64,000 nt of DNA from Pyxicephalus adspersus (GCF_032062135.1 NC_092862.1:91637752-91701751), one strand, 5' to 3'; counted from the stretch's first letter, positions 22,172 to 36,149 are shown. Translations and numbers: made by a program. The notes: generated by a model not told the origin, from the sequence alone.

Positions 22172-25100
22172 AGATATGCCCTCCAGAAGTGACATCCACT
22201 CCAACTCTTAATAAACTTTTTGCCTTTCAAACACACCTGCCAACCCCCCCTTCCCCTTTAGAAAAAGAAACACTCGAAAAGTCTTCAGCTGATCTCAGAT
22301 GAGTAATCCTGTCTCAGGTAACAAGTCACCAGAGAAATTCCACTTATGGAGTCACTCACTAACTGAACCAATGGGATGTCACTACCTAAAGACGGTTATT
22401 TTGCTGCATTTTAAACCAGTGAAAGAACACCAGTGACAGAAATATTTACCTGTAATTGTCCTTAGAAAGCTATTGAATATAAACAAAAAACTAAAGTTGT
22501 CATCATGTCACTCAAACAGACACACTTTAAGTCTGCTCCGTCATTTCAGCCTCTCCTAGTGTTGATTCCTAGATATGTCAATGCTTTCCATAACAGTCAG
22601 GCCAGCTTAACAATTTAGGTGTAATAAGAAATTCTAAAGCAATAGGTGATGCTAAAATCAGGATCAGGATATGACATAAAAATAGTAAAACAAAAGTAAA
22701 AGAAATCACAAGGGAAGAAATTACATAAAATGCTGCAATCTTTACTTTTAAACTCCTATATTGTGCCTGTACGAATATCCATAAAATTCCAGCACTGAAT
22801 AAGACTAAAAATAGACAGCAGGGTATAGTGTTTAGTATAGGAAAGTACCGTGTAATTTAGGCTAGAAAAGATATCAAACAACTCACAAACTTGGACACAA
22901 TTTAATCCAAATTCTTACAGTCTGGGAGTGCTGGAGTATTTTAAAATTATCTACTGATTTAAGCTAGATTTGAGATCTTGTAATATGAAGACTTTGCTTT
23001 GTTTAGAGAAGTTGCAATATTGCATTTCAGATTTATTTTAACTTAACAAGGACAGTGTCCTTTAATGACCTGTGAAAATATCATGATTGCAAGTGTATGT
23101 AGGAGTTGTGGCCTTGAATGTGATAGAAAAAGCAAAAGTGCATTGATTAATAACTAGGCCCTTTATGTTAACCATTAGCAGTCCATTCTAAGTTGAGTGA
23201 CTTTCTATGTCCTGTGATTTACAATTATTAATTTATTACAGTTTTATTTACAGCAGAGTGTAATCACTACTTTCTGAAAGGCAAGAAAAGACAAAGTAAA
23301 GAATATGAGCATGCTGTCTGGGTTATAAAGATATAATGTTCTCATCCTTGTGGCAATTCATTGTAAAACTACAGTATAAGCTGCCAAAAAGTGAACTGTG
23401 CTTTCATTTAGAGGTATGTGTGTTCCAGACACAGGTCTCACAAAGTCAAGAAGATTATGTGTATTACACTCCCAGACTGAGCAAATAAGCTGGCCCAGAA
23501 GTGTACAAACTAGTAAAAATGTTCTTCTGTTATGGAACACGTTCTGCTTAGTTTGCAGAGGAACAATTCATGATTCATTCTTTTGTTGCAACACTACACT
23601 ATGTTTGCATCTATCATCTGAAAAGAACAGATTGTTGTGATGTTTAAGTGCAGTTGTAGGTATAGATTTTCTTAAATCATTAAAGGATCAGTGTTGGTTT
23701 TGGTCAGCTGAAAGGTTAATTTGTGCCCTATTATAGAGAATGTACCAGGATATTTTGAAACATGCAAAATGAAAAAAAAAAAAAAATGGTGCTATGGATT
23801 CAGAAAAAAAACACCACAATGAAAGGTCCCATATGTGTTATAAGTAAGTTGGTATTTTTATAATGAAAGAAAAAATCATTGCCCTCTTCAAGATGATTAA
23901 TAATTCTCAATACAACACAATATGTGAATAAAAGCACGTTTGATTTTAAACCACATTAGGTGGTTATATAAAGATAACTCACTGCAATGCACGCAGTAGT
24001 GTATTAGTGTAATTAATGTAGTGTAACAAGTTAGGCTTAGTTTACATTTGCAGTAAAAAACTATGACATTTACCACTACCGAGTAACTACTGGCAACTGC
24101 TGGACACCTGGGATTGGTAACAGGTGGTAAGTGCTGGGCTTTTTCAGGCTTAGCAGTTTTTCAAGCAGCAGTGGTTCCTGGCATGAAGAAGCTGTGAATA
24201 CAACCTTACTGCCAGTGTGAAGTGCCGATCCCACTACACATGCATGAGATTGAGCACTTTTCTCTTACTTAAAAGGAAAGCCCCTGATGACGCATTCCCG
24301 ATGTCAGGCATGCGCAGAATGAGCAGACCACAACCACCTGGGATATGTGACATAAATATCCCAGGAGGCTGCAGATTTCCCCCTTAGTCTTTACCCCCAT
24401 GGCAGGAAAATGCATTTTTCTGTTATATAACAGGGAAAGTTACCCTTTCACCCTTAAAATGTAACAAGATAACAAGATGGGGGCAGGACAGCCAGTGTTC
24501 CCCTCTCATGACTGCCAGCATGTGTTAGCAGATGGGAACAGGACAGCCATTGTCCCATCCTCCTCCCTGCCTATATTCTAAAAAAACTGTCTTTGAAATT
24601 TATCGACCCGAGTGGACGTGTGTATTGACATCATCAGCAGCGTAGTGTGATAGCTGTGTGTGTGTAAAGGGCGTTTGTCATATTCAGAGTGCACAGGGAA
24701 CCTTAATAGCTACTAGTAACTAAATTTCAAAAAAGTTTAAAAACTTGGGAAAATTGAACACTGGGGTTGCCGTTTCATATGCAAGTGCATCTAAGAGCCC
24801 ATAATAAAAATGCAAATTGGGGACCCCGCTGCCACTAACATAGCATGGGGCATAGGGGTGGGGCCTTTAAATTTATACCTACCTTTCATACAACTATGAT
24901 TGTCATGCTATGCTAACCTGTCTACTTCTTCTTTGAACCCCAATTTCCCTTGAATGGTGGGCCAACCTCTCATCAGCAGCTTAAATTCTCTGAACAGATG
25001 ACAGCTCAGCACTGAGCAACCCCACTGTGATTAGTTCAGGTGGGGGAGGCACAGCTGCCTGGTGCTCTGCCCACTAAATAAGGCAGAGAATTATGATAAT

Positions 25101-25304
25101 GGGACCTCTTCCTGCCTGCTACCACTGTGGTATGCATGTTTCCTTTCTACTGCTACCTATAGTTTAGTAAATTCTAAATACAGACCCAGTAAGTTTAGTT
25201 TGACTCACAATTTGTGTGAGTCTTCATGTGTACACTCACATTAAGAGAAACCTGCAAATTTGTACACAACAATGGAAAAAAAATTCTGTGTATATTTGGA
25301 ACTG

Positions 25305-25570
25305 TGGTGATTTCACTTGGTTAAATATCACAATAAGTGAAAAATGGGCAAATTTTATTAGCAATAATGGGAAAGTGTAAACAGTCTAAACTAAAAATAA
25401 TTGTGATTTCACTTGCTAAACATTCATAGTATGAGAAAACAGGTTACTTTACTTGGTTAGGAGTCACAGTATGAGAAAAATGGGCAGACTTTATTAGAAA
25501 CAATGGGAAAACATACATGTTTATAACTGGAAATAATGGCTGTGATTTTACTTGCTTAACAGTCACACTT
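25305..25570. repeat. Imperfect tandem repeat of about 100 bp
   Basis: Successive copies begin GTGATTTCACTTGGTTAAA (25307), GTGATTTCACTTGCTAAAC (25402), TTACTTTACTTGGTTAGGAG (25443) and GTGATTTTACTTGCTTAAC (25541), and contain AAATGGGCA.A.TTTATTAG.AA.AATGGGAAA. Full units are near 100 bp; one is truncated to about 40 bp. Not explained by any element I recognise. Confidence 0.7.
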
Positions 25571-26672
25571 CCATAATTACTTTCCCAAGAGCACTTTTTT
25601 CCAGAAGAGCTCTTTTCTGAAAACATGGTTTTCAAATGAGCAGTTTCCAAAGGCACTTTCACAAAAGTTCCTTTTCTGCTAGGTAATTTCCTTTAAGTAT
25701 TTTTCCACCTAATATTTATCACCAAGAACCCTCTTCTTTAATCTTGTCACCATTTTAGCTCCAAGCTTTGTCCCTGACTAGCAGGAAATTGCAGATTGAA
25801 TGCGCTGTCTGAGGGCTGCACTGACACCATTTCTAATGTCAAAGGTCAAAGACAGGCATGTCAATGCAGCAGACTGCTGGATGATGTGTGGGCATTTTGT
25901 GATCAACTCTGATCTGAACTAACCAACTATTACCACACATGAACTATTATGAGAATGTGAGTCAGGGTCAGGGTCACTTGGAACAGTGAAACTGCCCCTA
26001 TTGTGTCTATGATCAGGTGATCAGGAAAGCAGAAGCATCAAAGTTTTATGTGGCCCTGCAAGCAGGAGTAGCAGCAAAAAGATGCCTCCTCAAAGCTGAA
26101 TAGCTGGAAGAAAGTACAGAGTACATCTGACACTCCAATGTTATGAAAATGGTAAAATATAGCACTACTGTGTATATCTTCTCTCGATATCTATTGCTAT
26201 GGAGCTTTTAATATGCACAATATTTCTGCAGAAGGCTTTCCCATTATGTTAATGCAGTTGCAAGTGACTAAAATTTTACTTTGAGAATGGGAGAGCTCTG
26301 GAGCAGAGCTATATTAGTGATGTTAAGCCATTTATGTTGTCTATAAAATTCAGTAAAGTCCTGGAAATAAATTACAATAAGAAGAGTGTAAACCTCAGAC
26401 AAGAAAGTACCTTGGCTAATAAAATAGTATAAAGCTCAGCTTAAATGAATGTTTTTTGCACAGAAGTGGGTCATCTCAAAGTGCACAATTGAGCTAAAAC
26501 AGGAAAATTAGACCTCACAGTGACACAATATAAAGGTAATAGGAAACTGCTGCTCAAATTTGCAGGCCACATATAGTATACATAAAATATAAAAGGTTTT
26601 AAATGTATTGCAATGAAGAAAAATATAACAGTACTGCAAGGAGTGTTATAATAATAATACACATAAAGTTAC

Positions 26673-26925
26673 CTAGTATTTAGGCTCCATGAGTCGTCAC
26701 TGTTTAAGGACTCTGCTCTGGACGGTTGTGAATTAGCTTTATAAGTCGCATTGTTGGTATTTTCGTCTTTCTTACAGCTATCAGTTTGCAAATCTAGTGA
26801 GACACTATCTGATGGGGAGCTCACAATGCCTGAATCTTCTGTGTAGCTATTTACAGATCCAACATCATCAGTTGTTAAGACTTCTTCTGATGTGATGCTG
26901 CTACTGTGCTTCAATGTTTTTCCAC
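26673..26925 (-). CDS. COBL: COBL serine-rich exon with DSGIVS motif
   Basis: A 253-bp exon is bounded by an AG acceptor (26927-26926) and a GTAACT donor at 26672. It enters with two bases and leaves with two. The peptide begins GKTLKHSSSITSEEVLTTDD and contains TEDSGIVSSPSDSVSLD, which corresponds to a conserved serine-rich acidic block of vertebrate COBL. DSGIVS fits the DSG-x-x-S pattern of a beta-TrCP phosphodegron; this is a sequence match only. There is no predicted fold; the segment is likely a phosphorylated linker between the proline-rich part and the long disordered exon. Confidence 0.9.
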
Positions 26926-28528
26926 CTGCATGACATATTCAGGAAAACATATTTAAAAAAAACAAAAAACAAAAAAACGTATAATTGCTAAAGCATATTT
27001 TGTTAAAAGTACACAAATTCAGTAATAATGTATATGAAAAATCATAAAAAGTTAAAGCAATTTTTTTTGACGATACAAGTTGTACAAAGTATGGGATCCA
27101 TTATATAAAAACCTGTCCCACAAAAATTTCAACATATAGAAAGAAAATATTTTTTTTTACAAATAGGTTGTAAAAACAAATTTCATTACGAAATGCTAAA
27201 ATCAATACAAAACACAATACCTCCTATTTTTGTAAAACTTGTATATATTACTACAATGGTTCACCAAATTAGGAGTTACAGGGGAAAAGATAAACATGAA
27301 TTTCTAAGTATCTACAGTAAATATGTGCTTTTGTCTTCTTTAAATAGGGAATTATCCAATCTTCTCAGTATAGCAAGAGACAAAAAATGAAAAAGAAAAT
27401 GAAAGAATGAAAGAAAAGAAAACAAAAGTAGAACTTATTTTATTTTTTCCCTATGTATGTTTTTTTTTTAAATTCTTAAAAATAAAATGGAAAAAAAAGA
27501 AGTAGGTAAATGTCTGAATTGCTTTGTTCTCCCTTTTCATTATTCGGGCATAGAAAGCTGATGAAATGTAACTGGCATTGTATTAAAAATGAATCAAACA
27601 AACATTTTTCTATCATTTAATAATGCTAGCCAGCAAAAAGTCTTTAATTAAAAAAAACTTATTTTTAACCACTAAATACTGTAACTTTTACAATAAACAA
27701 AATCAGTAAACTGCTCATGCATTCTAGTTGGTAAGAACAATTGAATAAGTATCTGTTGATCCCTTACATGTGCTAGACCTGCAACTATCTGGTAAGCAAG
27801 AAGATATTTTTTCTTTATGTTCTACACCTTAACCGTGAGTAGAGATCATTTGAATTGAATTTAATCTTGTCAGCCTGTAATCAGGGAATTACATATTTAG
27901 GTATGTTTAAAGCAGACCATCTCTGTGGAAACACTGTCACTGCTGAAAGGGGACAGGGGGATGAACTTTCAAAATATCAAGGCTTAATAACTTGCACACA
28001 CTTAAAGGCATTTTGGAGGCAATTTTTGCTATTTGTCTTTGATGTGGTGGGTTTTTAGAAGGGGGTGGCAGCCCAGAGGGGCTGAATGAGAATCCACCTG
28101 CTGGCTGCCAGGAGGGTTATTATGCATATTATCCAGAGCCAGATTGTGTAGAATATGCATAGAACACAAAATGTATCTGGCAATCATACAAACCCATCTT
28201 TAAACATTTTAATTTAAAATTGTAACAATGGTACTAAAATTAAACTACTGCTTGAAAGATTTTTGAAACAGTAATTCTTTGTGTTGCTTTTTGGTGGTTT
28301 TACAATATATTTTATAACGATTGTGTTTTAAACTAGAACAATGTTTGCATAAATATGTATTACACCGTAATAAATCATTTCTTCGTAAAATGGTATAGTC
28401 CCTGTTCCTTTTGGCTAATAACCAATTTTGAATGTACAACTTTCCACAAGCCTTTCCATTATATATGTTTTTTTACTTGGCTGTGGCTGAAAACAGTAGC
28501 TTTGATAGCATGGCTTGAAGATGTTTAT

Positions 28529-29382
28529 CAGTGTTGGCATTTGAATTCGGGTTGTCCTTATATTCGACCCGAATATGGCTGTTCAAATTCAGATAGACCA
28601 GACCCAAAAAACACAGATTTGACTTCGCGTAAAATATAAAACTTCGTGTAAAAATATGTTAAAAAAAAACGAGGCTTTAATGTTAAAGTAATTTATTGAA
28701 TGTGTGTGATTTGTGACAATGACAGCCAGCCACAATGACTGTGCAGCTGTGCGAATTTTCCTGTCAGTGTGGGATCCCCGGGCACTAGAATCTCCCCATT
28801 CATTCACCTCTAGTGCTCTGTGATTGGCTGAGGAAAGGAAAATCCTGATGACGCTTGAGCTGTCATCAGGGTTTACCTTTCCTCAGCCAATCACTCTCAT
28901 CTGAGTTCAGTTCCCACGGTCACCGGACTGTACTTATCATGGATAAGTACAGTCCGGGGAGCGTAGGAGCCTGCGGTCACAGCTGATTGGAGGCATGCGA
29001 GTGCTTCCAATCAGCTGTGACTGCAGGTGAACTCTCAATAGAGTTTCTTCATTGAGAGTTCATCTGCAGTTCAGTTCCCACGGTCACCGGACTGATAAGT
29101 ACAGCCCGGGGAGTGTGGGAACCTGCGGTCATGTTACGCTGTTCTGTATGTGTTCTTGGATGAAAATTCTCTATCCAAGAACACATACTACAATTACGCT
29201 TGGGCTGCAAGAGCAATCTGCTCCCCTGATTGCTCTTGCAGTTCTACACAGTCCCGAATAAAAACTTGAATTTCCCCTCATAGACTTTAATGGTGTTCGA
29301 ATTCGTCGTTCGATCACCCGAAAAATATCGGGCTATCCGATCGAATAGCTGCCGAATCGAACACTGAGCTATTCCAACACTA
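28529..29382. mobile_element. hAT-type element built of hairpins, copy 1
   Basis: Ends AGTGTTGG and CCAACACT are flanked by an 8-bp duplication ATGTTTAT (28521-28528 and 29383-29390), the mark of the hAT superfamily. It has no ORF of note. Between 28820 and 29240 there are six hairpins in a row: 28820-28894 (19-bp arms), 28923-28957 (16 bp, perfect), 28976-29021 (20 bp, one mismatch), 29021-29069 (19 bp, one mismatch), 29146-29188 (16 bp, perfect) and 29206-29240 (13 bp, perfect). A related copy runs off the right end of the window from about 63440. Confidence 0.85.
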
Positions 29383-29482
29383 ATGTTTATGCCCTGATTG
29401 TACCTTTACACAAACCACATATTGCCAACACAGCTGTTTACTGTTTTTTTTTTAGTTTATGCATACTGTGACCTTATATTGC

Positions 29483-29486
<4 letters not shown>

Positions 29487-29519
<33 letters not shown>
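29487..29519. repeat. AT microsatellite
   Basis: About 16 AT units. Confidence 0.95.
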
Positions 29520-29521
<2 letters not shown>

Positions 29522-30304
29522 CTCTAAATTGCCTGTTCATGAGTGGAGTATTTGAACCAAATTTGCTCCTATTTTCTTTCTAGCACAAGTTTAAAATAGG
29601 TGTTTATTATAGAGCTACGACCTGTTCTAGACCCGATTGCAACCTGAAATTTTTTTTTTTTTAAGTGGACCTGAATTTAGTTTAGGATTAGTTGCTTTTT
29701 TTTTATTTGCCGAAAATTACCTTTTAGTTTTTTTCCTACTGAAAAGAGTAGCATATTAATCGCCTTATTTCTCACAGCTTTATAATTGTGTGAAAGGCAC
29801 TGCTGTCTTTGACTGCTAGTCTCATGAGATTTGTGCTGTGTCCCCCACTATTTTCCTTGCTGGAAAGGAATCTTTACCTAAGGGCCTGCAGTGCAGGGAT
29901 TTTTGTGCTTCTACTTTATGCATTCTGTGGTCATCCTTCCTAAATATTTACTTTCCGGTCTAAAGGGGGCAACTCTGACATGGTGAAGCAAAGTCCTGTC
30001 TTCCATTGTGTCTTTGTGGGGACTTCCACAAAGAGACACAAGTGAGTACAAAATATGGTAAGTCAGTAATGAAGAAAATATTAGCTGTCCACATGCAATA
30101 CTGGTGACCAGTCTTTTGCTCTCTGCTTTCCTTTTTTGTCACACCTTTGTGTACCTCCTGTGAAGGCCTTTAATACCTCCTATGGAAACCGAAGTACATC
30201 CTGTGAAACCTAAGTACTTCCTGTGAAACCTTAGAGATGGAAGTGAGGAGAAGCTCTTATGCCTATATACTTCCTGTATATGGAAGGCTGTGATGAAATT
30301 GCCC

Positions 30305-30352
30305 AGTTCTTTTGATAAAGCAGAAATATCTGTGAAACGTGTCAAATAGAAA
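30305..30352 (+). other. Hammerhead-like motif, copy 2 (degenerate)
   Basis: TTGATAAAGCAGA, loop, TCTGTGAAACGTGTC: a 5-bp stem (GCAGA/TCTGT) between a CTGANGA-like and a GAAAC box. Outer pairing is weak. Confidence 0.35.
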
Positions 30353-30725
30353 TAGGTGTCATGGTGATTTTGTTTATATTTGGCTCCAAATAATATATAT
30401 TTTTATGAATGTTTAATGTTTTGAAAGAAGGTACCTAAAAAGTCCCAATAACAATTTTTTAATACAATGAAAACAAAATATGGTTAAAGTTAGCTAGGAT
30501 TATATAATAATGTAAGTGCCTTCAAAATCTGAAAATGCTTTTGAAACTTTAAAATTCTTTACTGGTTTGATTGTAAATGTGCACAAATTATTTTGCTTCC
30601 CAAATCATATACCTAGTATTGATGATTGTTCTGCTAACTGGAGTGTAACATTCTCCAAATTCTACACGATATCAAAGTACCTACTAATACCTTACTAGTA
30701 ACTATAACTGTAATATCTGTAATGT

Positions 30726-30726
<1 letters not shown>

Positions 30727-30754
<28 letters not shown>
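30727..30754. repeat. TA microsatellite
   Basis: About 14 TA units, intronic. Confidence 0.95.
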
Positions 30755-30756
<2 letters not shown>

Positions 30757-33462
30757 TACAAGATTCCTGCAAAGCTTGCTTTTTTTATTGGCAAAAGAAA
30801 GAGGCCATTGAAAAAAATATATATATGAGCATATTAATGGAACTGTGCAACTAATGCAAATGAACATGGGGTTAATAAATAGGCAGGAAATGCCTTTTGT
30901 TCCAGCCCCCCCCCCCCCAAAAAAAAAATGTTATACCCATCATATCATGCTACCTTGTCACACATAGCTATCTCTATTACTCTCTATGAATTCCAATTAC
31001 TCTGTAAGAAAAGAGAAATGTAACTGCAAGTGGAGAACTCTTATGGCTAACTCCCCCTAAAATTTTAATTCTACGGGGCCATCACAAGATACGAAAAACT
31101 ATACATGTCATGCTACCCTGTCACATATAGCTGGCTATCAACCTTCTGAGAACCCTAATTTCTCAGGAATGGGGAGATATAGGGACTTGAAGATGTAATA
31201 TTAAGAACATGTACCCCTTGGCTATCTGTCACATAAATTCCATTTCTCTGGAAGTATGCATTGCAGAGATTTTGGGGCATAAAGAAGGTTAGCAGCCCCC
31301 TATAACTGGGAGGACACATTGTATGGTGTAGTTTCTGCTCTGTGGTAGAGGAATGGTGAACGGAGAGCAAAATATGACCAGCCAGCACTGTATGACAGCT
31401 TTAGTTTTGTATCTTTTATTTCTAAAATGTCCTAATAATAAAATGTTGCATTAGTAAAATGAGCACCAAATGGCGAGTGCAGAAATTCTTGATTTGTAAT
31501 TTCCTTTATTTGGAGGATGTACATTACGGTAACTAAAAACATTTCAATTTATTTTCATTTTAAATTAAAACTATGTCTTCATACCATTCTCTGCACTTAC
31601 CAGGTGCACTATCATTTCTCTGGTAGATCTAAATTGATGCTCCGATGAGAAACTTAAACTCTACACTTTAAAAATTCTATTTCATGCAGATATGTGACTA
31701 CACACTTCAAGATGGGCTGTGCATGTATTTGAAGGTCTGTGGGTAAGAATGTTTTTGCAAGAGGTTTCTATTTCTACTATCCATTATTCCACTCACTGCA
31801 AATATTATGCCTTGCCTGAAGGCTGTTGAAAAAGGGGTGCAATGACATTTGATAAGCTCTATCTGTAGCAATAAACAGAACTTTTTTTAATAAGGGCCTT
31901 TCATATAAAGACTTGCCAGATGTTCTACCAACTAGACCATAAACCACTTTGTGGTTTACTTTCTCTTAGTGTTCAAGTGTCTTTTAATGTAAATATCTAA
32001 TCTAAACTAGTTAAATTATTGTTCAAAAGGAAGTCCAAACTCACTTTGATATGCTATTATTTAATGCTATAAAAATTAACATACAGATGCCAACTTTTTT
32101 CTTTTTTTCAATATATAAATATATACATGTTGCTCCAGAAGCAGTACTATATAGCCTCATAAGGATTCTCTCTTGTATGGTTGAATTCTGATTATCAACA
32201 AATTCTTTAGAATTAGAATACACTCCAAAGAAAGAACATTAATTGCAATTGATTTGGTACATTGATACTCTGTCAGTCACTGCAGAGAATACTGTAAAAA
32301 AATAGGTTTATGTGAAGTCTAAGTCTTCATTTAGAAGACAAGTGAGGATGTTTACACACCAAGATACCATTCCAATATTTGCTTTAATTATTTACATTTA
32401 GGCATGTGTCTAAACAAAAACAGAAAATAAAAACAATATCTTGGTATGACGACAACATTTTTTTTGCATCTGCAGTATGGTCATCCATCTCTTTTACCCC
32501 AACTTCTGAGATCAAACAGGTAAATTATAATAAATTTTGGCTGGAGTCCTGGGCCAAAAGTATCCCTATTCGTGGTCCTGTCAGCTTCTTATTTATAGCT
32601 GCTTGCTATAATTAGACTTTATCCTATGTTCAGTTTTAAATAGTTTACTTTTTTTAATAAATAAACCTTGGCCAAGATATTTACAGTGTAGAAGGACACA
32701 GCTTTGTTTCGAAGATATGTACAGTCTTTGTTTCTAGGTACCTAAAACTAATTGAAAATTTGAATATCATTCCAAGGAAAAACATTATAGGCTTTATTTG
32801 ATAAGTACTGGTCATTACTGCCACTCCTAGCCTTTCATTTCATTTGCACCTGTATACGAAACATTGCCCAAATATGTTGCAATATACACTGTGGTAACAC
32901 AAGAAAAAAAATATGCATCTAGTAGTAATTAGTTTTAAGTAATTGTAAAGCTCATCAAATTACTGGTGGCATAAGTAGCTATTTTGTAGCAGTACCTAAC
33001 AGTATCTCCAATGACCTAAAATACAAAACTGCAATTGCCATTGTTAGATTTAGGCTGTGTTAACCATGAAGGTTAACCTGAACCTGAAGTTTTTCTGCCC
33101 CTCCAAGTGTTTGAAAAAAACTATTCCAGTACACACATCTTTAGTTGAGAAGGAATGTATGTTGTATGTTATACAACATACATTCATCTGCAAACAGAAA
33201 ACAAGGATAACATGTGTGTCCAGGAGGTTATCTTCATCTACTTACAATAGAGGGTGGAAATTACATTGTAATTGCTTTTATAAACTGTGCCATGTTTCTC
33301 CCTGAGAGAAAGCTGGACTGGCAATGACTTTGCAAACTACTACTCTGTTCAATTTCAATAAAGACCCACTCCGTTCACTAAATTGAGTTTTGCCAGCCTT
33401 CTAATAAAAAAGCAGAGTTACTAAGTAGTAAACAGCAGTTTATTGTGAAAGTTTTAATGTGC

Positions 33463-33510
33463 ATATATAGATTGATTTCTCATTTTATATATAGATTGAT
33501 TTCTCATTTT
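33463..33510. repeat. 24-bp direct duplication
   Basis: Two adjacent identical copies of a 24-bp unit starting ATATATAGATTGATTTC. A recent small tandem duplication in unique DNA. Confidence 0.85.
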
Positions 33511-35728
33511 TCACATTGTTGAACTAGTGAATTTTGGGAATAGAGACAAATATAGCTTCATAAAATAAGCCAAAAACACCTGACAGAAATAAACAATTTG
33601 CTTTATTTAAATTGCTGTCAGTAAAATGTGTCTCACAATTCTTTGCCACAATGTGAAAAATGACAAAGGGTAACGTAATTATTTTTGTATTCAATAGTTA
33701 CACTTATGCCCGAATCATACATGCCTAACTAATTAAGAGCACCTCCAGTTTTACAAAACAGACTGTAAGTCTGACTAAGGATTACGTATAATAAACACTC
33801 TATATTACTGTTCACCTTTAGCAGTTTCTCCAATTTGGATTAGTGCTTTGTCCATAAAAGGCAAAGCAACAGGTTCTTTTTAAAGTACAGCTCTGCCTAG
33901 ACTAGAGATTTGAAAATATTAGCTTTAGGCACTGTGAAAAATCTTCAGAAATCACATCAGAGGCACTGACATACAAGTTCTTTTTTGTGAAAACTCTGAG
34001 TCTTCGAGTTTTTTCATGTAAATGAATTGCAGGCTCTATAAGAAACCAACTGAAACCAAACTACAGAGACTTTGTTATGATTTTTCAAAATGGATGTTTG
34101 ACAATGCCTACAGCTAATAGGGTTAGAGAGGTTGTAAAGTATACGCAATTATTTTAATGTGTGTTATTCTGTGTATTAGGGCACTGATTACCTAGGGGAA
34201 TATAATGACCTATCCTTTGCTCCCCTACTGCTCAATGAAAATGAAGTAAAGAAATTACCCAGTATTTCCATGTATTGAGGTGAATGTACTCCCCACATTA
34301 TAATGTAGCATAACTCCAAGGATATGGTTTCAAATACATTTCCTTTACATTTAAACAGCTTGCTTGTGCCATAAAAGGTCAAACAGCCTAAATAATTTAA
34401 AAATGAATCAACCAAAATGTAGCACAATTTTTTTAGTTATTTACTTCAACTGTTTCCTGTTTTCTATGATGATAAGATTCACCTAGCTTGAGGTCAGTGA
34501 AAAAACAGTATAGCAATCCTATTTAAAGAAGTAAGTAGAATGTAGGAGCTTGAGCACTATTTATACATACAAAATTGCAGTTGTAACATTTGTTCAGTTA
34601 TCTTATATACTGTTTATTTACACTTTTCTTACCTGATGGGTTATAAAACAACATTTCACCTAATTTTTATTTCTATGCTACTAGTATCAAATCCAGTTTG
34701 TTGCAAAAGCAGCACATACTATGGCCTACAGTAACACAAAATTGTGTTTGGCAATGGTGTTTCTTGTTTATTTTTTTTTATTGCCCCCTCCTTGTATATG
34801 TATTTATACAAAATATATTCAGCAATACATATTATTTTCTTACAATATATGTTGGAACTAAACAGCCTTTATGATGTTTAGAAATAATAATAAATGAATT
34901 GCCTATTAAATGATCCAAGTAGAAATGTATACCTTTTGACCTCCCTAGTAGATCAAAATATAATATTACATTTATATTGCCTTGTCTTAATTTAAGACAG
35001 TTAATTTACTTTTCAGTCCCACCATTATATCAGTTGTAACCTCACCTTTTTACAGAGTTGCAAGGTTGCTATGATTTCACTGCAAAAGCAATAACACTGT
35101 AACTTGTACTGCTGCTGTGGCTACCTTGACTGCAGGTAGCCTTCCTCCTATTTACCTGTCACTATAGTGCCATTCCATTCTTCTACCGCAGCCAGTATGA
35201 GTGGCTGAGCTATCAACATTTATTGCCCACTCACGGGATATGTAGCTCTACTAATGGTTTGAACACTACATGGAAATGACTTACATCTCCTGCCTAATAT
35301 AACCCACTATATATGAATCTACTAATGTCTGACTTAAAGAAAGCTTAGTTTATAGTTTTATAGTATAGTAATAATATTAATATGTTTAAAAAAAGCTAAA
35401 CAACAATTCAACTCCCTAAGTATTAGACAGATAGTAAGTGATCAGGAGCTCAGCAAAGGAGATCAGTGATCTTCTTTGTATATATGGAGAAAAAAATGCC
35501 CTAAGATTGCCCCTATTTTAGCATAAAAAATATCAGACAAAGCAATAGTCTTGAACTGTCAGAATAAAGCAATACGTTTTTTCAGGCTTTTCCAGTAAAA
35601 AGAAATATAATGTCATAGTTAGCCCCACTGGCGAGATGTAGTGGACTGAACCAGATAGAATCAAGCTAGATTTTAACAGGCAAATCCATGTTTCTCTATA
35701 ACAAGAGTATACTGTACCTCTAGGTATA

Positions 35729-36020
35729 CAGGTAGTCCTCGAGTTAAAATGGAGATCCGTAATGACGACCCCATCGTAACTCGAAAATCGAAGTAGGAAA
35801 CTGGCCTAGCCTACCAACCAGTCTCAGAATGTTGATCAGTATGGAGTAGTACTGTGTACTGTAATTTTGTTGATCACTGGCTATAGTAAGGCATATCACA
35901 AGGCGAGAGATGCGTACATCCCAGCATCATTTCCAACGTATCACAGCGCATACAGTGTTATGTTTTGCCTTTCGTGTAAAACTTCAGTACATCTGTACAG
36001 GCTACTGACATAAAAGGTAC
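35729..36020 (+). mobile_element. Tigger/mariner-like MITE fragment
   Basis: It begins CAGGTAGTCCTCGAGTTA after TA, close to the ends of the element at 54222-54670. No matching right end was found, so it is truncated and its right limit is a guess. Confidence 0.5.
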
Positions 36021-36149
36021 TAAGTTTTGACATTTGATTTTCACTAAAGGCAAACTCTAATTTTAATACTCTTTATATGCTCATATAGAGACGAGTTTAC
36101 TTTATTATAGTGATTTACTGATTCCTATTATAACTAGTTACACATTACT

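Larger units (their letters stand above)
8217..26672 (-). other. COBL intron between the serine-rich exon and the acidic exon
   Basis: This 18.5-kb intron contains repeat fragments at 8290-8366 and 8860-9378, the L1-type LINE (12259-18460) with a nested MITE, a hAT MITE (20432-20754), a repeat at 21571-22090, a T run at 22138-22168 and a tandem repeat (25305-25570). I see nothing recognisable at 9380-12250, 18461-19430, 19880-20430, 20760-21560, 22200-25300 and 25570-26672. Confidence 0.7.

Noticed and set aside
28820..29240. CRISPR-like or attenuator-like array of hairpins
   Set aside because: The window is a vertebrate nuclear genome, the hairpins differ in sequence, and the block lies inside a hAT element with an 8-bp duplication.
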